From the NCBI GenBank assembly GCA_023663915.1, contig JAMPGN010000009.1:1-41443 (forward strand): a DNA stretch of 41,443 nt, in the 5' to 3' direction. Origin of the DNA: Eubacterium sp. Lineage in GTDB: Bacteria; Bacillota_A; Clostridia; Lachnospirales; Lachnospiraceae. Positions 17,917-26,200 of the stretch are shown piece by piece. The notes under the pieces were generated by a model. It was not told where the DNA came from. It made no database searches and saw only the letters and a program-made list of their open reading frames with translations. The translations under genes were made by a program, and so were the position numbers. The first letter of the stretch is position 1. Every line of letters starts with the position of its first letter.

Positions 17917-18441
17917 TCAATCAAATTTTACAACGCCGATATAAGGCAGATTGCGGTATTTCTGGTCATAATCCAAGCCGTAGCCCACCACAAACTCGTC
18001 GGGAATTTCAAAGCCTGTATAATCCACCTTGACTTCAACCACTCTTCTCTCCGGCTTGTCAAGCAATGTGCACAGCTTTACATCTTCAGGTCCCCTGTCT
18101 TTTAACATTTCCAGAAGATAACTCAATGTTCTTCCCGAATCCACGATATCCTCCACCACAATGACATGCTTGCCGCCCAACGGCTCATCCAGATCCTTTA
18201 CAATCTTCACGACACCGCTGGACTTTGTATCTCCGCCGTAGCTGGATACAGACATAAAATCTAAAGATACTGGCACGGTGATTCTCTTTGCCAGCTCGCA
18301 CATAAAGAAACTGCCGCCCTTGAGCACGCAGACTAAATGTACCTGTTTGCCGGCATAATCCTTTGAAATCTGGTTGCCGATCTCCTGAATCCTCTTGTCC
18401 ACTTCCTCCTCAGACAATAACACTTCAATTCGTTCTGCCAT
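17917..18441 (-). CDS. hpt: Hypoxanthine-guanine phosphoribosyltransferase
   Basis: The 174-residue purine-salvage enzyme converts hypoxanthine and guanine with PRPP to IMP and GMP. The PRPP-binding motif VIVVEDIVDSGRTL is at 93-106 and the flexible loop VSSYGGDT at 65-72. Length is typical. The ATG at 18441 has AGGAGG at 6 bases and lies inside the end of tilS (17-base overlap), which indicates translational coupling. The tilS-hpt-ftsH arrangement is standard in Firmicutes; in Bacillus HprT and TilS also influence ftsH expression (established for that species). Confidence 0.97.
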   Translation of the reverse strand: MAERIEVLLSEEEVDKRIQEIGNQISKDYAGKQVHLVCVLKGGSFFMCELAKRITVPVSLDFMSVSSYGGDTKSSGVVKIVKDLDEPLGGKHVIVVEDIVDSGRTLSYLLEMLKDRGPEDVKLCTLLDKPERRVVEVKVDYTGFEIPDEFVVGYGLDYDQKYRNLPYIGVVKFD

Positions 18442-20002
18442 GACGTCCTCCTCTTAGCTGTACCTGTAAGATACGCTTTGTACTTTCCTCCACTTTGTAG
18501 CGTTCGCTGATGCGATATCCGGGAATCCACAGAATATGCGGCCCGTCAGCCAATATGTGCATACTGTCACGCTGCGATAGGGGGATTTTTTCATTAATCA
18601 TGTATTGTTTGACAGACTTTGTATGAAGCGCAGTATCAATCGTTAAGTAATCACCCTGCTGCCTCTTGCGCAACAACGCAGTCGTAGTTATTTTATCATA
18701 ATCAAACCATTTCGTATATCTATTTTGCGGAATATTTTGCTGATTTTCTTTAGTCAGCGCATCTTTTTCCAATATGCTAAATGTATATGTCCCTTCATTC
18801 GGCACATATATTTCCATCGGCGGCTTAATTTCATATGCCCGCTCTGCCGCTTCATCGCTTTTGTTTTGAACCATATTTCTATTTACATTTTGGTCTGTAT
18901 CTTGGTCTATGTCTTTATTTATGCCTTTGCCTATATCCCTGCTGTCTCTGCATAGAGTAAGCATACCGTATTCCTTGTATGCCTTGATCCCATATGGCAA
19001 TGACAGTTCTTTACTGCCATTTTTTCCGATCAGATTCACTAAATCTGCTATGTGCCGCCCGGTAATGTCTTTTCTATGGGGAGTAAGTTTCTCCATACAC
19101 ATGAGAAGGACTTTCCTGTATATGACAGGATCATGTGTCAGCAGTTCCGCTCCCCGTATCCGAATCTTCAAACACCCCGTATCCGTCGTGGGCTTACCTT
19201 GCTCTGGGGCTGCTTCTTTCGCATCGAATCTCCCCAATCTTGTTTCCTCGACATACTCTTTATATAAATTCTCCGCCTGTCCTGCCAGATAATGCTCCGT
19301 CTCTAAGAGCATGTCCGCCAATCCGTTCATATGTGCCACGGATTCCGAACAAATTTCCTGTCTTGCATAGGACAAAATATGATGCCGTATCTTATTGCGG
19401 GTATAGTCGTCCGTCTCATTCGTACAGTCCTGGCAATATTTTAACTGATACTCCGCGAGATAATCCTCAATCTGCATTCGTTCCAGACACAGAACCGGAC
19501 GGATGACCATATCCCGGACAGGCGGAATCGAACTAAGCCCTTTTAACCCGCTTCCCCGGAAAAGATGAAAAAGCATGGTCTCCGCCCGATCTTCCGCATT
19601 ATGCGCGACCGCGATCCTGCAACGCTCCTCGCCTTGTCTGCACTGTTCTAACACTTCTTCAAACGCCTTGTAGCGGAGCTGTCTTCCCGCCTCCTCCGGG
19701 GAGATCTTCTGTGCTGCGGCATAACCGTTCATATCCACTTCCCGAAGATAAAAAGGTATCCCCAGACGCTTGCACAATCCTTCCACATACGCCGCGTCCT
19801 CTGCTGCCTCTGCCCGCACGCCATGGTTTACATGCACCACGATCAACCTATATGGTATCTCCTGCGACAGCCTGCGCATGAGATGCAAAAGACAGACGGA
19901 ATCCGCTCCGCCGGACACTCCGGCAGCAATTAGATCACCTTCTTTGACCATCTGGTATTTCTCTACGTAATCTCTCACCTTATCATATATTGTATCCGCC
20001 AT
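18425..20002 (-). CDS. tilS: tRNA(Ile)-lysidine synthase TilS
   Basis: TilS converts C34 of tRNA-Ile(CAU) to lysidine using ATP and lysine, so that AUA is read as isoleucine. The PP-loop SGGADS is at 30-35. The catalytic N-domain is followed by a TilS substrate-binding part and the small C-terminal domain (LRKRQQGDYL near 450 to the end). At 525 residues it is longer than the usual 430-470; part of the excess is a polar low-complexity insert at about 356-388, made of repeated (N/D)-(K/Q/R)-D-(I/T/V) units. The ATG at 20002 follows GCGGAG at 5 bases. It lies 48 bases after the SpoIIE-like gene. Confidence 0.95.
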   Translation of the reverse strand: MADTIYDKVRDYVEKYQMVKEGDLIAAGVSGGADSVCLLHLMRRLSQEIPYRLIVVHVNHGVRAEAAEDAAYVEGLCKRLGIPFYLREVDMNGYAAAQKISPEEAGRQLRYKAFEEVLEQCRQGEERCRIAVAHNAEDRAETMLFHLFRGSGLKGLSSIPPVRDMVIRPVLCLERMQIEDYLAEYQLKYCQDCTNETDDYTRNKIRHHILSYARQEICSESVAHMNGLADMLLETEHYLAGQAENLYKEYVEETRLGRFDAKEAAPEQGKPTTDTGCLKIRIRGAELLTHDPVIYRKVLLMCMEKLTPHRKDITGRHIADLVNLIGKNGSKELSLPYGIKAYKEYGMLTLCRDSRDIGKGINKDIDQDTDQNVNRNMVQNKSDEAAERAYEIKPPMEIYVPNEGTYTFSILEKDALTKENQQNIPQNRYTKWFDYDKITTTALLRKRQQGDYLTIDTALHTKSVKQYMINEKIPLSQRDSMHILADGPHILWIPGYRISERYKVEESTKRILQVQLRGGRHGRTN

Positions 20003-20050
20003 AATAACTCCGCATCAACACGTCCGAAACGTGCGCCTTTGTATTTCCTG

Positions 20051-21289
20051 TCACTCATCATCAACCGTCTGATCCCAGACTCCTGTTACCAGCACTGTCA
20101 TATCATCTCGAATCTTTCCGTTGCTCTGCTTAAGACAGTAGGTTAATATCTGATTCGCAATTTCATTGGGATTGCTATAATCCATCTTGCCAATAATCTC
20201 CGGCAGTATCCCCTCGCCTATCCCTTGGGAAAGCGCATCCAAAACACCGTCTGAAAGCATAATCACATAATCCCCGCTCTGCAATGTCCGGTACAGCACT
20301 TCCGGCTCAAGCTGCCCGAAAACCCCCAATGGAAAACTCTGTGTGGAAAGCCTGTCCACCAGCCGCCCGCGCTTGATATAAGTACACGCCGCGCCTATTT
20401 TGATAAATTCACATTCCCCCGTATACAGATTCATTTCACAGACATCCAACGTAGACATATTATCTTCTTTACCCGATGCCGCCAGTGCGCCGTTAATCAT
20501 CTGCATTGCGGACTCTTTAGAAAACCCCGCTTCCAAAAGACGCTCCATCATTTCAATCACCCGTCCGGAATCGTCGTTTGCCTTTTCACCGGAACCCATG
20601 CCGTCCGACAGGATGACCACCATCTTTCCGTTATCCGCCTCATAGAAAGAATAGTTGTCGCCCGAAATCTTTTCGGTTTCCTTCACCGCCTTAGCTACTC
20701 CCGTCAACAAGTGATAGGCTGGTTCTTCCAGAAAATAATAGGTGTTCCACTCCGGGGTAAGATACATGGGCGTATTTTTTGCCACGCGCAGACGGTTTCC
20801 CGTAGCAGTTGATATATAATCTGCCACATCTTCCACGGATATATGTTCTCTTTCCCCAATCCGCCTATATTTATCGGATGCCGCTCTCATGGTCAGGCTG
20901 ATTTCAACATGCCTGTCCTCATGCTCCAGCTCAAAAAAGTTCTTGAGAAGGATACCGGATTCCTTGAGCAGCTTCGACATCTGCCGGAATCTCCTCTCGC
21001 CCATGGGATGGTATCGGTATGTCTCCTTTGCGACCTCAGCCATGATGTGCGCCATCTCCTTGAGGTGATCTGCCAGAAGCTCCTGATTCTCCTGTAACTT
21101 ACGCTGCCATAAATAATCAAGGCGGTCTTCCTGTCTGCACTCATCATAATGCTCAATATCCTCTTCTTCCCGTTCAAACAGATCAGCCAAATCCCTGAAA
21201 GATTCCGCATAGCTTAAAAGTCTCTGCCTTCCGTACTCTGGTATGATTGTTATCTTGTTATCGTCTGCGATTTCCGCCTGTTTTCTCAT
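20051..21289 (-). CDS. SpoIIE-type PP2C phosphatase, short form without membrane domain
   Basis: The 412-residue protein occupies the spoIIE slot between divIC and tilS. Its C-terminal half (about 190-405) is a SpoIIE/PP2C phosphatase with metal-binding aspartates D229 in SDGMGSG, D347 in LSDGVLDA and D395/D396 in RDDMTVL. The N-terminal half is helical and resembles the second half of SpoIIE region II. Classical SpoIIE of about 800 residues begins with about ten transmembrane helices; none are present here, and the 110 bases upstream do not encode any. SpoIIE normally dephosphorylates SpoIIAA to activate sigma-F at the septum; whether a soluble form does this here is unclear. The ATG at 21289 has GGGAGG upstream. 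Catalytic residues look intact, so it is not an obvious pseudogene. Confidence 0.85.
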   Translation of the reverse strand: MRKQAEIADDNKITIIPEYGRQRLLSYAESFRDLADLFEREEEDIEHYDECRQEDRLDYLWQRKLQENQELLADHLKEMAHIMAEVAKETYRYHPMGERRFRQMSKLLKESGILLKNFFELEHEDRHVEISLTMRAASDKYRRIGEREHISVEDVADYISTATGNRLRVAKNTPMYLTPEWNTYYFLEEPAYHLLTGVAKAVKETEKISGDNYSFYEADNGKMVVILSDGMGSGEKANDDSGRVIEMMERLLEAGFSKESAMQMINGALAASGKEDNMSTLDVCEMNLYTGECEFIKIGAACTYIKRGRLVDRLSTQSFPLGVFGQLEPEVLYRTLQSGDYVIMLSDGVLDALSQGIGEGILPEIIGKMDYSNPNEIANQILTYCLKQSNGKIRDDMTVLVTGVWDQTVDDE

Positions 21290-21303
21290 GACATGCCTCC
21301 CTC

Positions 21304-21333
21304 ATTTTATGCACACTTTTCGTCAATATTCAA
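21304..21333 (-). promoter_or_regulatory. Promoter of the SpoIIE-like gene (sigma-E-like, or sigma-A with Spo0A-like box)
   Basis: On the minus strand GAATATT (plus 21325-21331) and CATAAAAT (plus 21304-21311), 13 bases apart, resemble sigma-E elements (KMATATT, CATACAMT), though the spacing is one short of the usual 14-15. The same DNA reads as sigma-A, TTGAAT-N18-TAAAAT, with a 6-of-7 Spo0A-like box (TTCGTCA at 21319-21325) inside the spacer. The two readings predict different timing. Confidence 0.45.
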
Positions 21334-21400
21334 TATATGAGAAAGTTGTCCGAATTATTACCACAAAAAAGCAGATTCCGGAACATTATCCAAAACCCGC

Positions 21401-21706
21401 TTAATTTCCATCTTTAAATATGATCTCGCCCTCGTATACAAGACCCAGCTTTTCTTTGGCGATCTCTTCCACATACTTCTTCGTCTGTGTATATTTCTCG
21501 TATTCTGCAATCTCTTCCGCTCTTGCCTGTTCCGCCTCGATTTCCTGCATCAGAGCTTCTTCCCTCAATGCGTAAACTGCACGTTTCTCACGAAGTTCTA
21601 CACTTTTGACTGTGACCACAATCAGCATCATTAAAACAACTGTGGTAACTAAAAGCATGCCCATCTTGTTATGGCGCTTCTTACGGTATGCTGCTTTTCT
21701 TGCCAT
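21401..21706 (-). CDS. divIC: Septum-formation initiator DivIC/FtsB
   Basis: The 101-residue bitopic protein has a basic N-terminus, one transmembrane helix (about 17-35) and an extracytoplasmic coiled coil rich in E/A (about 40-75) ending in KEKLGLVYEGE, the signature end of the DivIC/FtsB family. It works with DivIB and FtsL in divisome assembly. It follows yabQ by 32 bases and precedes the SpoIIE-like gene, the conserved Firmicute order. Being downstream of sigma-E-controlled yabPQ, it probably also has a vegetative transcript; I did not find a clear internal promoter. Confidence 0.9.
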   Translation of the reverse strand: MARKAAYRKKRHNKMGMLLVTTVVLMMLIVVTVKSVELREKRAVYALREEALMQEIEAEQARAEEIAEYEKYTQTKKYVEEIAKEKLGLVYEGEIIFKDGN

Positions 21707-21738
21707 GTTGCCAATGATGCCCCTTTCATTATACTTCT

Positions 21739-22227
21739 TTACTGTTTACATAAAATCATTCTAAGGTTTTTTATGAAAACCGTCAACCGCTTTTTAATAA
21801 ATTCTTTTACTTTTTTAAATTTCTTTTTAAGGAATCGAACAAACCTTCGAGCAACGGAAAATAGGCATTTTAGCGGCTTTAGCACAACTTGTATGACTCG
21901 AAAAACAAACCACATTATCTTGTGTATATACGTTGACATAATATTTACAAACCTGTTTTTTACAATCAACTTGTAAAAAAGCATTCCGAGAGCTGCCCCC
22001 ATCACCGCAAACCATCTCAAAACGCCGTTATTCTCACGGTACAGCATATAAAATACACTGATGCCGCACACGAACCAATATATAAAATCCTCCACGGACA
22101 TCCAGAATTTCCCATGCCGGAACAACTTTCGGAAAACCAGTATCCAGTCATAGGCGAACGTAATAACCAGACCCATGAGAATGGAATGTAGAAAAAAAGT
22201 GACCTCCTGTACAATGCCCTGACTCAT
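21739..22227 (-). CDS. yabQ: Spore cortex biosynthesis protein YabQ
   Basis: The 162-residue protein has about four hydrophobic helices in its first 95 residues and a very basic C-terminal tail (FLKKKFKKVKEFIKKR near 132-147). Size, topology and position between yabP and divIC fit YabQ, a mother-cell membrane protein needed for cortex formation in Bacillus. The ATG at 22227 lies 21 bases after yabP, so both would be expressed from the sigma-E promoter at 22595-22623. Presence of yabP and yabQ supports a sporulating ancestor. Confidence 0.88.
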   Translation of the reverse strand: MSQGIVQEVTFFLHSILMGLVITFAYDWILVFRKLFRHGKFWMSVEDFIYWFVCGISVFYMLYRENNGVLRWFAVMGAALGMLFYKLIVKNRFVNIMSTYIHKIMWFVFRVIQVVLKPLKCLFSVARRFVRFLKKKFKKVKEFIKKRLTVFIKNLRMILCKQ

Positions 22228-22248
22228 ATTCTGCTATTCCCCCAAGAG

Positions 22249-22539
22249 TTACTTGAACAATCTGGCTATCAGCGATTCACCTTTCGCGCCGTATCCCGCA
22301 TTTTCCGAGTAAGTAAAGCTGTCAATCCGTCCGTCTATGTCAACCTCTCCTTTATCGAGGGATAGTCTGCTGACATGCAGTTCATTTCCTTTAATCATCA
22401 GCATTCCCTGCTCCGTCTCCAGCAGGATCTCGTTGACATCAAAAGACAATACATCGTTGACGCCGCTAATGGTACATGTCCTTCTGTCGGTAAGCATCAG
22501 CTTATGGGGTCTTTTATTCACATGATTCAAATCTTCCAT
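22249..22539 (-). CDS. yabP: Sporulation protein YabP
   Basis: The 96-residue protein matches the YabP/YqfC family (RRTCTISGVNDVLSFDVNEILLET..G, then LSLDKGEVDIDGRID). YabP is a mother-cell protein of unknown biochemistry involved in spore formation. I start it at the ATG at 22539 because GGGGAGG lies 5 bases upstream; an in-frame start at 22566 would add nine residues without a binding site. It is the first gene of a yabP-yabQ(-divIC) unit behind a near-consensus sigma-E promoter. Confidence 0.92.
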   Translation of the reverse strand: MEDLNHVNKRPHKLMLTDRRTCTISGVNDVLSFDVNEILLETEQGMLMIKGNELHVSRLSLDKGEVDIDGRIDSFTYSENAGYGAKGESLIARLFK

Positions 22540-22594
22540 ACATACCTCCCCAAAACTGTGGGACACATGTGCCGGACAGTTTTGTTACTTGTTA

Positions 22595-22623
22595 AATGTA
22601 TGCCGGATTTTCATCAAATATGA
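22595..22623 (-). promoter_or_regulatory. Sigma-E promoter of yabP
   Basis: On the minus strand TCATATT (plus 22617-22623) matches the sigma-E -35 consensus KMATATT in all seven positions. After 14 bases CATACATT (plus 22595-22602) matches the -10 consensus CATACAMT in seven of eight. It lies 56 bases before yabP, which is known to be sigma-E-dependent in Bacillus. Confidence 0.8.
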
Positions 22624-22638
22624 CTGTTTTTTCTATAA

Positions 22639-22881
22639 TCAGGTTAAATATCGGAATAGTTCTTTTGCCTCTTCCTTACGCACAGTCTCTTGGACAGCAA
22701 GAACTTCCACTTTCACTTCTTTATTGCCGAATTGGATGGCAATCACATCCCCGACTTTCACGTTTGCAGATGCCTTTGCAGGTTTATCATTGATAAACAC
22801 CCTGCCGGCATCACATGCCTCATTTGCCACTGTGCGGCGTTTGATCAAACGGGATACCTTTAAATATTTGTCCAGTCTCAT
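22639..22881 (-). CDS. rqcP: S4-domain ribosome quality-control factor RqcP (YabO/Hsp15-like)
   Basis: The 80-residue protein is almost entirely an S4 RNA-binding domain (MRLDKYLKVSRLIKRRTVANEACDAG... at 1-60). RqcP binds the stalled 50S-peptidyl-tRNA complex and aids C-terminal alanine tailing with RqcH, as shown in Bacillus. Size and position between HU/mazG and yabP match the Bacillus order. The ATG at 22881 has GGAGGAG upstream. A hairpin at 22906-22934 separates it from HU, so it may be reached by read-through. Confidence 0.9.
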   Translation of the reverse strand: MRLDKYLKVSRLIKRRTVANEACDAGRVFINDKPAKASANVKVGDVIAIQFGNKEVKVEVLAVQETVRKEEAKELFRYLT

Positions 22882-22905
22882 CTCTCATTCTCCTCCTACA
22901 TTATA

Positions 22906-22934
22906 AAAGCCCATATGCAATGCATACAGGCTTT
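22906..22934 (-). terminator. Terminator or attenuator between HU and rqcP
   Basis: On the minus strand AAAGCCTGTATG and CATATGGGCTTT pair over 12 bp with two G-U pairs around a 5-base loop, and the stem ends in TTT then TATAATG. The T-run is short, so partial read-through into rqcP is plausible. Confidence 0.6.
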
Positions 22935-22957
22935 TACCACTTTTCCTCATTAAAAAA

Positions 22958-23233
22958 TTATGCGTTAAGCATGTCCTTCAATGCTTTGCCAGCTTTGAAC
23001 TTGGGTGCCTTAGAAGCAGCAATCTTCATAACTTCACCGCTCTGAGGATTTCTACCTTCTCTTGCCGCTCTCTGGGAAACTTCAAAAGTACCGAAACCAA
23101 CTAACTGTACCTTACCGTCTTTCTTAAGTTCATCAGCAACAACATCTGTAAAAGCCTTTAATGCCTTCTCAGCGTCTTTCTTAGATAATCCTGCCTGATC
23201 AGCCATAGCTGCAACTAATTCTGTCTTGTTCAT
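22958..23233 (-). CDS. hup: DNA-binding protein HU
   Basis: The 91-residue nucleoid protein bends and compacts DNA as a dimer. It has the HU sequence MNKTELVAAMADQAGLSKKDAEKALKAF split by family-typical positions, the core GFGTFEVSQRAAREGRNPQSGE with the DNA-intercalating proline in RNP, and the terminal KAGKALK. I start it at the ATG at 23233, which has AGGAGG 8 bases upstream and gives the normal length; the open frame to 23305 would cover the promoter. A strong sigma-A promoter lies at 23305-23333. Confidence 0.96.
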   Translation of the reverse strand: MNKTELVAAMADQAGLSKKDAEKALKAFTDVVADELKKDGKVQLVGFGTFEVSQRAAREGRNPQSGEVMKIAASKAPKFKAGKALKDMLNA

Positions 23234-23304
23234 CTTAACTCCTCCTCTTAAATGAGTCTTTATTTTATTTCCTAGATGTTTCTCTTTTGAAACGCCTACA
23301 TACA

Positions 23305-23333
23305 TTTATATACGCTTTCCCTATCATTGTCAA
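23305..23333 (-). promoter_or_regulatory. Strong sigma-A promoter of HU
   Basis: On the minus strand TTGACA (plus 23328-23333), a 17-base spacer and TATAAA (plus 23305-23310) precede HU by about 70 bases. The -35 is perfect, which fits a highly expressed gene. Confidence 0.8.
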
Positions 23334-23337
23334 GCAT

Positions 23338-23363
23338 AAAAATGGCTTTTTTACGGCATTTTT
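23338..23363 (-). terminator. Weak AT-rich terminator after mazG
   Basis: Arms AAAAATG and CATTTTT (23338-23344, 23357-23363) form a 7-bp stem with a T-run in either direction. It lies 80 bases past the mazG stop and just upstream of the HU -35. AT-only character lowers confidence. Confidence 0.3.
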
Positions 23364-23443
23364 GGGGATTCTACCAAATCATGCTGTAAGGTACATGTTA
23401 TGTAAATTATAGTTATCTACTTTTGTAATTATATTTGTATCAT

Positions 23444-24166
23444 TTACGACAAAGTTTGCTCATATTCATCAATGAAATCTTCAACTCTGTCAGTCAATAT
23501 CTGCTCCGGCGAAAGTTTATACAATCTGGCAAGATCAGACAGGCGCATAAGCATGTCTCCCATGATCTGTTCCAATTCCTTGCCGTATGTCTCAGCATTA
23601 CATGTCTTAAGTGCATCTACTGCCGTCTGAAGCGCTTCCACATCCTGCTCATAAGTATTGCCCTTTTCATAGTATTTATCCGTTTTCTTCAACACTTTGG
23701 CAGCTCTGGTCAGCGCCGGCAGTTCCTTCGGTATCTCTCTAAGCGGTGAAGATATCCATTCTTTGTCTTTTTTCTCTTCCTTCTTGATCTCTTCCCAGTT
23801 GGTCAGCACTTCATCCGGCGTATCCGCATTGACAGTACCAAACACATGCGGATGTCTGCGCACCATCTTGCGGCTGACTTCGTCCACCACGTCCTCCATT
23901 GTAAAAAGTCCCTCTTCCGATGCGATCTGCGCATGCATGACAACCTGTAAAAGTACGTCGCCCAGCTCTTCCCGCATATTCTCGGCATTACCGGTCTGGT
24001 CGTAGATACGAATGGAAGCAAGCAGCTCTGCTGCCTCCTCCATCATACAGGGTTTGAGGCTGTCGTGGGTCTGTACCTTATCCCATGGACAGCCATTCTC
24101 GCTCCTAAGCATTTTAATGATTTCCAGGAAATCTTCGTATGTATATTTCTTATTACTATTTTCCAT
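23444..24166 (-). CDS. mazG: Nucleoside triphosphate pyrophosphohydrolase MazG
   Basis: The roughly 240-residue protein contains the MazG motif [13 protein letters not shown] near residue 23 and the EE(A/L)(G/A)D metal-binding helices ([17 protein letters not shown]), duplicated weakly in the C-terminal half. MazG hydrolyses NTPs, including damaged ones, to NMP and pyrophosphate. I choose the ATG at 24166, a few bases after the stop of the PEGA lipoprotein gene; the frame extends to 24214 into that gene. In Bacillus mazG precedes rqcP; here HU lies between them. Confidence 0.92.
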   Translation of the reverse strand: MENSNKKYTYEDFLEIIKMLRSENGCPWDKVQTHDSLKPCMMEEAAELLASIRIYDQTGNAENMREELGDVLLQVVMHAQIASEEGLFTMEDVVDEVSRKMVRRHPHVFGTVNADTPDEVLTNWEEIKKEEKKDKEWISSPLREIPKELPALTRAAKVLKKTDKYYEKGNTYEQDVEALQTAVDALKTCNAETYGKELEQIMGDMLMRLSDLARLYKLSPEQILTDRVEDFIDEYEQTLS

Positions 24167-24173
24167 CAAACTC

Positions 24174-26183
24174 TCATTTCCCTGTCTGCTTGACTTTGTT
24201 AAAAGTGCTGACACTGTTGGTAACGATACCTTTCATGTTATTGGTTATCGAAAGACTCTCCGTACTGTTGGATGAAGTCGTACCGGGATTAGCGTTGCCT
24301 CCGGTTTCAGCTCCGACACTGTTATCATCATTGCGATTATCTGCATCACCTGTTCCACCATTGCTATTGCCTGCTCCGCCTGTTCCGTCACCGTTATTAC
24401 CTGCATCACCTGTTCCGTTACCGCTATTGCCTGTATTGCCTGCTCCGTCACCGCCATTGCCTGTATCGCCTGCTCCGTCACCGCCATTGCCTGTATCGCC
24501 TGCTCCGTCACCACCATTGCCTGCATCACCTGTTCCATCACCGCTATTACCTGCATCACCTGTTCCGTCACCGCCATTACCTGTATCGCCTGTTCCGTCA
24601 CCGCCATTACCTGCTCCGCCTGTTCCGTCACCACTATTATCTGTATTACCTGTTCCGCCGCCACTATTGTTAGGATCATCACTGTTTGACGGATCTGAAT
24701 CATTACCGCTTACTGTAGGCTCATTGGAATCATCAGAAGGCGTCTGACTGCTGGTCGTACTCGTAGAAGTAACCTTATTATCACTTGTTCCTTGATTCTC
24801 CCGTTCCAGATCCGTAAACGAGTACGTTATATCTTCCTTATCGTCATACAGATAAATCGTATAGCTCTTCGTCTGATATCCGCTTCTTCGCAATGTGATC
24901 GTATGGCTTCCCGTCTTTTTCTTAAAGCTGACCGGCGCAATCCCTATATAATTGCCGTCCAGATACACTTCCACACCCTTGGGCGAATCAATATATACCT
25001 TATTGCTGCTTGAAGCGCTCAACGTATTATCACTTACAGAAAAAATATCATTAGAAGATACGCTGTCTGCTTTCGGTTTATCTTCTTCTGTCAATAAATC
25101 CGGCTCTTCCTGTTCCAGATCGTTCTGGCTGACTGAGGAGATGTCATTTTCCTCCTCCTTGCTCTCTTCCAGTGTAAAAGAAATCTTAGCATATTCCGAA
25201 CCAACCTGAATATATTTCGTCAAAGAATCATAGCCGCTTGCTTCCAGATGCACCTGATGTATCCCATATTTCAACTCTACTGCACTGCTGATATCAACCT
25301 CTTTATGGTTAATCGTTACCTTGGCATTTTCCGGTGTAACGGAAAATAGTATCCTGCCCGTCTTATCCTCTGCAATTTCAAGATCGCCAACATCCAGCAC
25401 TACTTCTTTATCTCGTTCAATGGTTACGTTCTTCGTACACGATGCACCATTATTTGACAGGAATACCTGATAATCACCTTCCGGTACAATCAGAAGCATG
25501 TCCTCCGTAATTTCCCGAATCACAGAATTTCCTACTTCTATCCAGCCACCAATCAACGGCTGGTCATTTTTCAACCGCAAGTATCCGTGCCCTCTCTCGA
25601 CATTGATACTGTATATCTTATGATCGATTCCCTGGACTGATACGACATCCTGTGCTACGATATCCATCACTTCCACGCGCCTTCCTTCGGAAAGCACTAC
25701 CACCTCGTCCGGCAAAGAGTAAGTGGTAGAACCGATGCTTGCCGTCTTATTGACCCCGCCCAGATCATAGTTTACCACGTTATCATAAACCCATGCCGCA
25801 GGAGACAGCTGCATGCTGGCAATCTGCCTTTTCCCCTTGAGGAAGTTCACATCGACTACGTCTCCTGCCCTGATCTGGGAAATTGTCATAGGACCTTCAT
25901 ATTTATCCTTCACATAAGTAGTCCCGTCATAATACAACGTATATTGTTTTCCCGTGCCCATATTCATAAAGGTAACGCTTTTGTTCTGCTGATCAGTCGA
26001 TACAACCACTGCCGTATCCGCCGAATCATAGCTTCCCACCGTGGCAACCGTAAATCCGGTATCCACCGCGCCATCCTCATTATTTTTCGCCATACCTATA
26101 TTACTTGCCTGTGAAGTGCAGCCGCTGACCAACAACGCAGATATCGCCATGACCGCCGCCGCCTGTGAAATTCTTCCGTGCAT
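24174..26183 (-). CDS. PEGA-domain surface lipoprotein with Gly/Asp-rich decapeptide repeats
   Basis: The 669-residue protein begins with a lipoprotein signal (lipobox LVSGC, lipidated C22) and is predicted to sit on the outer face of the membrane. Two PEGA-like beta domains are seen, about 278-340 ([15 protein letters not shown]...[12 protein letters not shown]) and 395-457 ([11 protein letters not shown]...[12 protein letters not shown]). SVSxN-type linkers recur (351-355, 375-379, 382-386, 491-495). Residues 511-620 are 11 tandem decapeptides of the form TG(D/N/G)(A/T)GN(G/S)GDG, likely a flexible spacer, followed by about 50 residues. It lies between a CotS-like gene (17-base gap) and mazG (7-base gap), so it is probably co-transcribed and may be sporulation-related. 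Function unknown. Confidence 0.82.
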   Translation of the reverse strand: MHGRISQAAAVMAISALLVSGCTSQASNIGMAKNNEDGAVDTGFTVATVGSYDSADTAVVVSTDQQNKSVTFMNMGTGKQYTLYYDGTTYVKDKYEGPMTISQIRAGDVVDVNFLKGKRQIASMQLSPAAWVYDNVVNYDLGGVNKTASIGSTTYSLPDEVVVLSEGRRVEVMDIVAQDVVSVQGIDHKIYSINVERGHGYLRLKNDQPLIGGWIEVGNSVIREITEDMLLIVPEGDYQVFLSNNGASCTKNVTIERDKEVVLDVGDLEIAEDKTGRILFSVTPENAKVTINHKEVDISSAVELKYGIHQVHLEASGYDSLTKYIQVGSEYAKISFTLEESKEEENDISSVSQNDLEQEEPDLLTEEDKPKADSVSSNDIFSVSDNTLSASSSNKVYIDSPKGVEVYLDGNYIGIAPVSFKKKTGSHTITLRRSGYQTKSYTIYLYDDKEDITYSFTDLERENQGTSDNKVTSTSTTSSQTPSDDSNEPTVSGNDSDPSNSDDPNNSGGGTGNTDNSGDGTGGAGNGGDGTGDTGNGGDGTGDAGNSGDGTGDAGNGGDGAGDTGNGGDGAGDTGNGGDGAGNTGNSGNGTGDAGNNGDGTGGAGNSNGGTGDADNRNDDNSVGAETGGNANPGTTSSNSTESLSITNNMKGIVTNSVSTFNKVKQTGK
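24324..24653 (-). repeat. 11 tandem 30-bp repeats encoding decapeptides
   Basis: The region is an uninterrupted 30-base period array within the PEGA lipoprotein gene. Copies differ mainly at synonymous or conservative positions. The array is stop-free in several frames on both strands, which produces long false reading frames. Copy number is likely to vary between strains. Confidence 0.9.
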
Positions 26184-26200
26184 TTTGAATCTTATCCTTT

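Noticed and set aside
24324..24653. Regular 30-bp periodicity reminiscent of a CRISPR array
   Set aside because: There are no unique spacers between units; the repeats are contiguous and encode decapeptides within a gene. No cas genes are present.
24139..24747. A long plus-strand frame rich in Pro/Leu/Ser opposite the PEGA lipoprotein, and a minus-strand Val/Ala/Glu-rich frame at 24245-24703
   Set aside because: Both arise because the 30-bp repeat is stop-free in several frames. Neither has a ribosome-binding site in context, and the lipoprotein frame continues coherently on both sides of the array.
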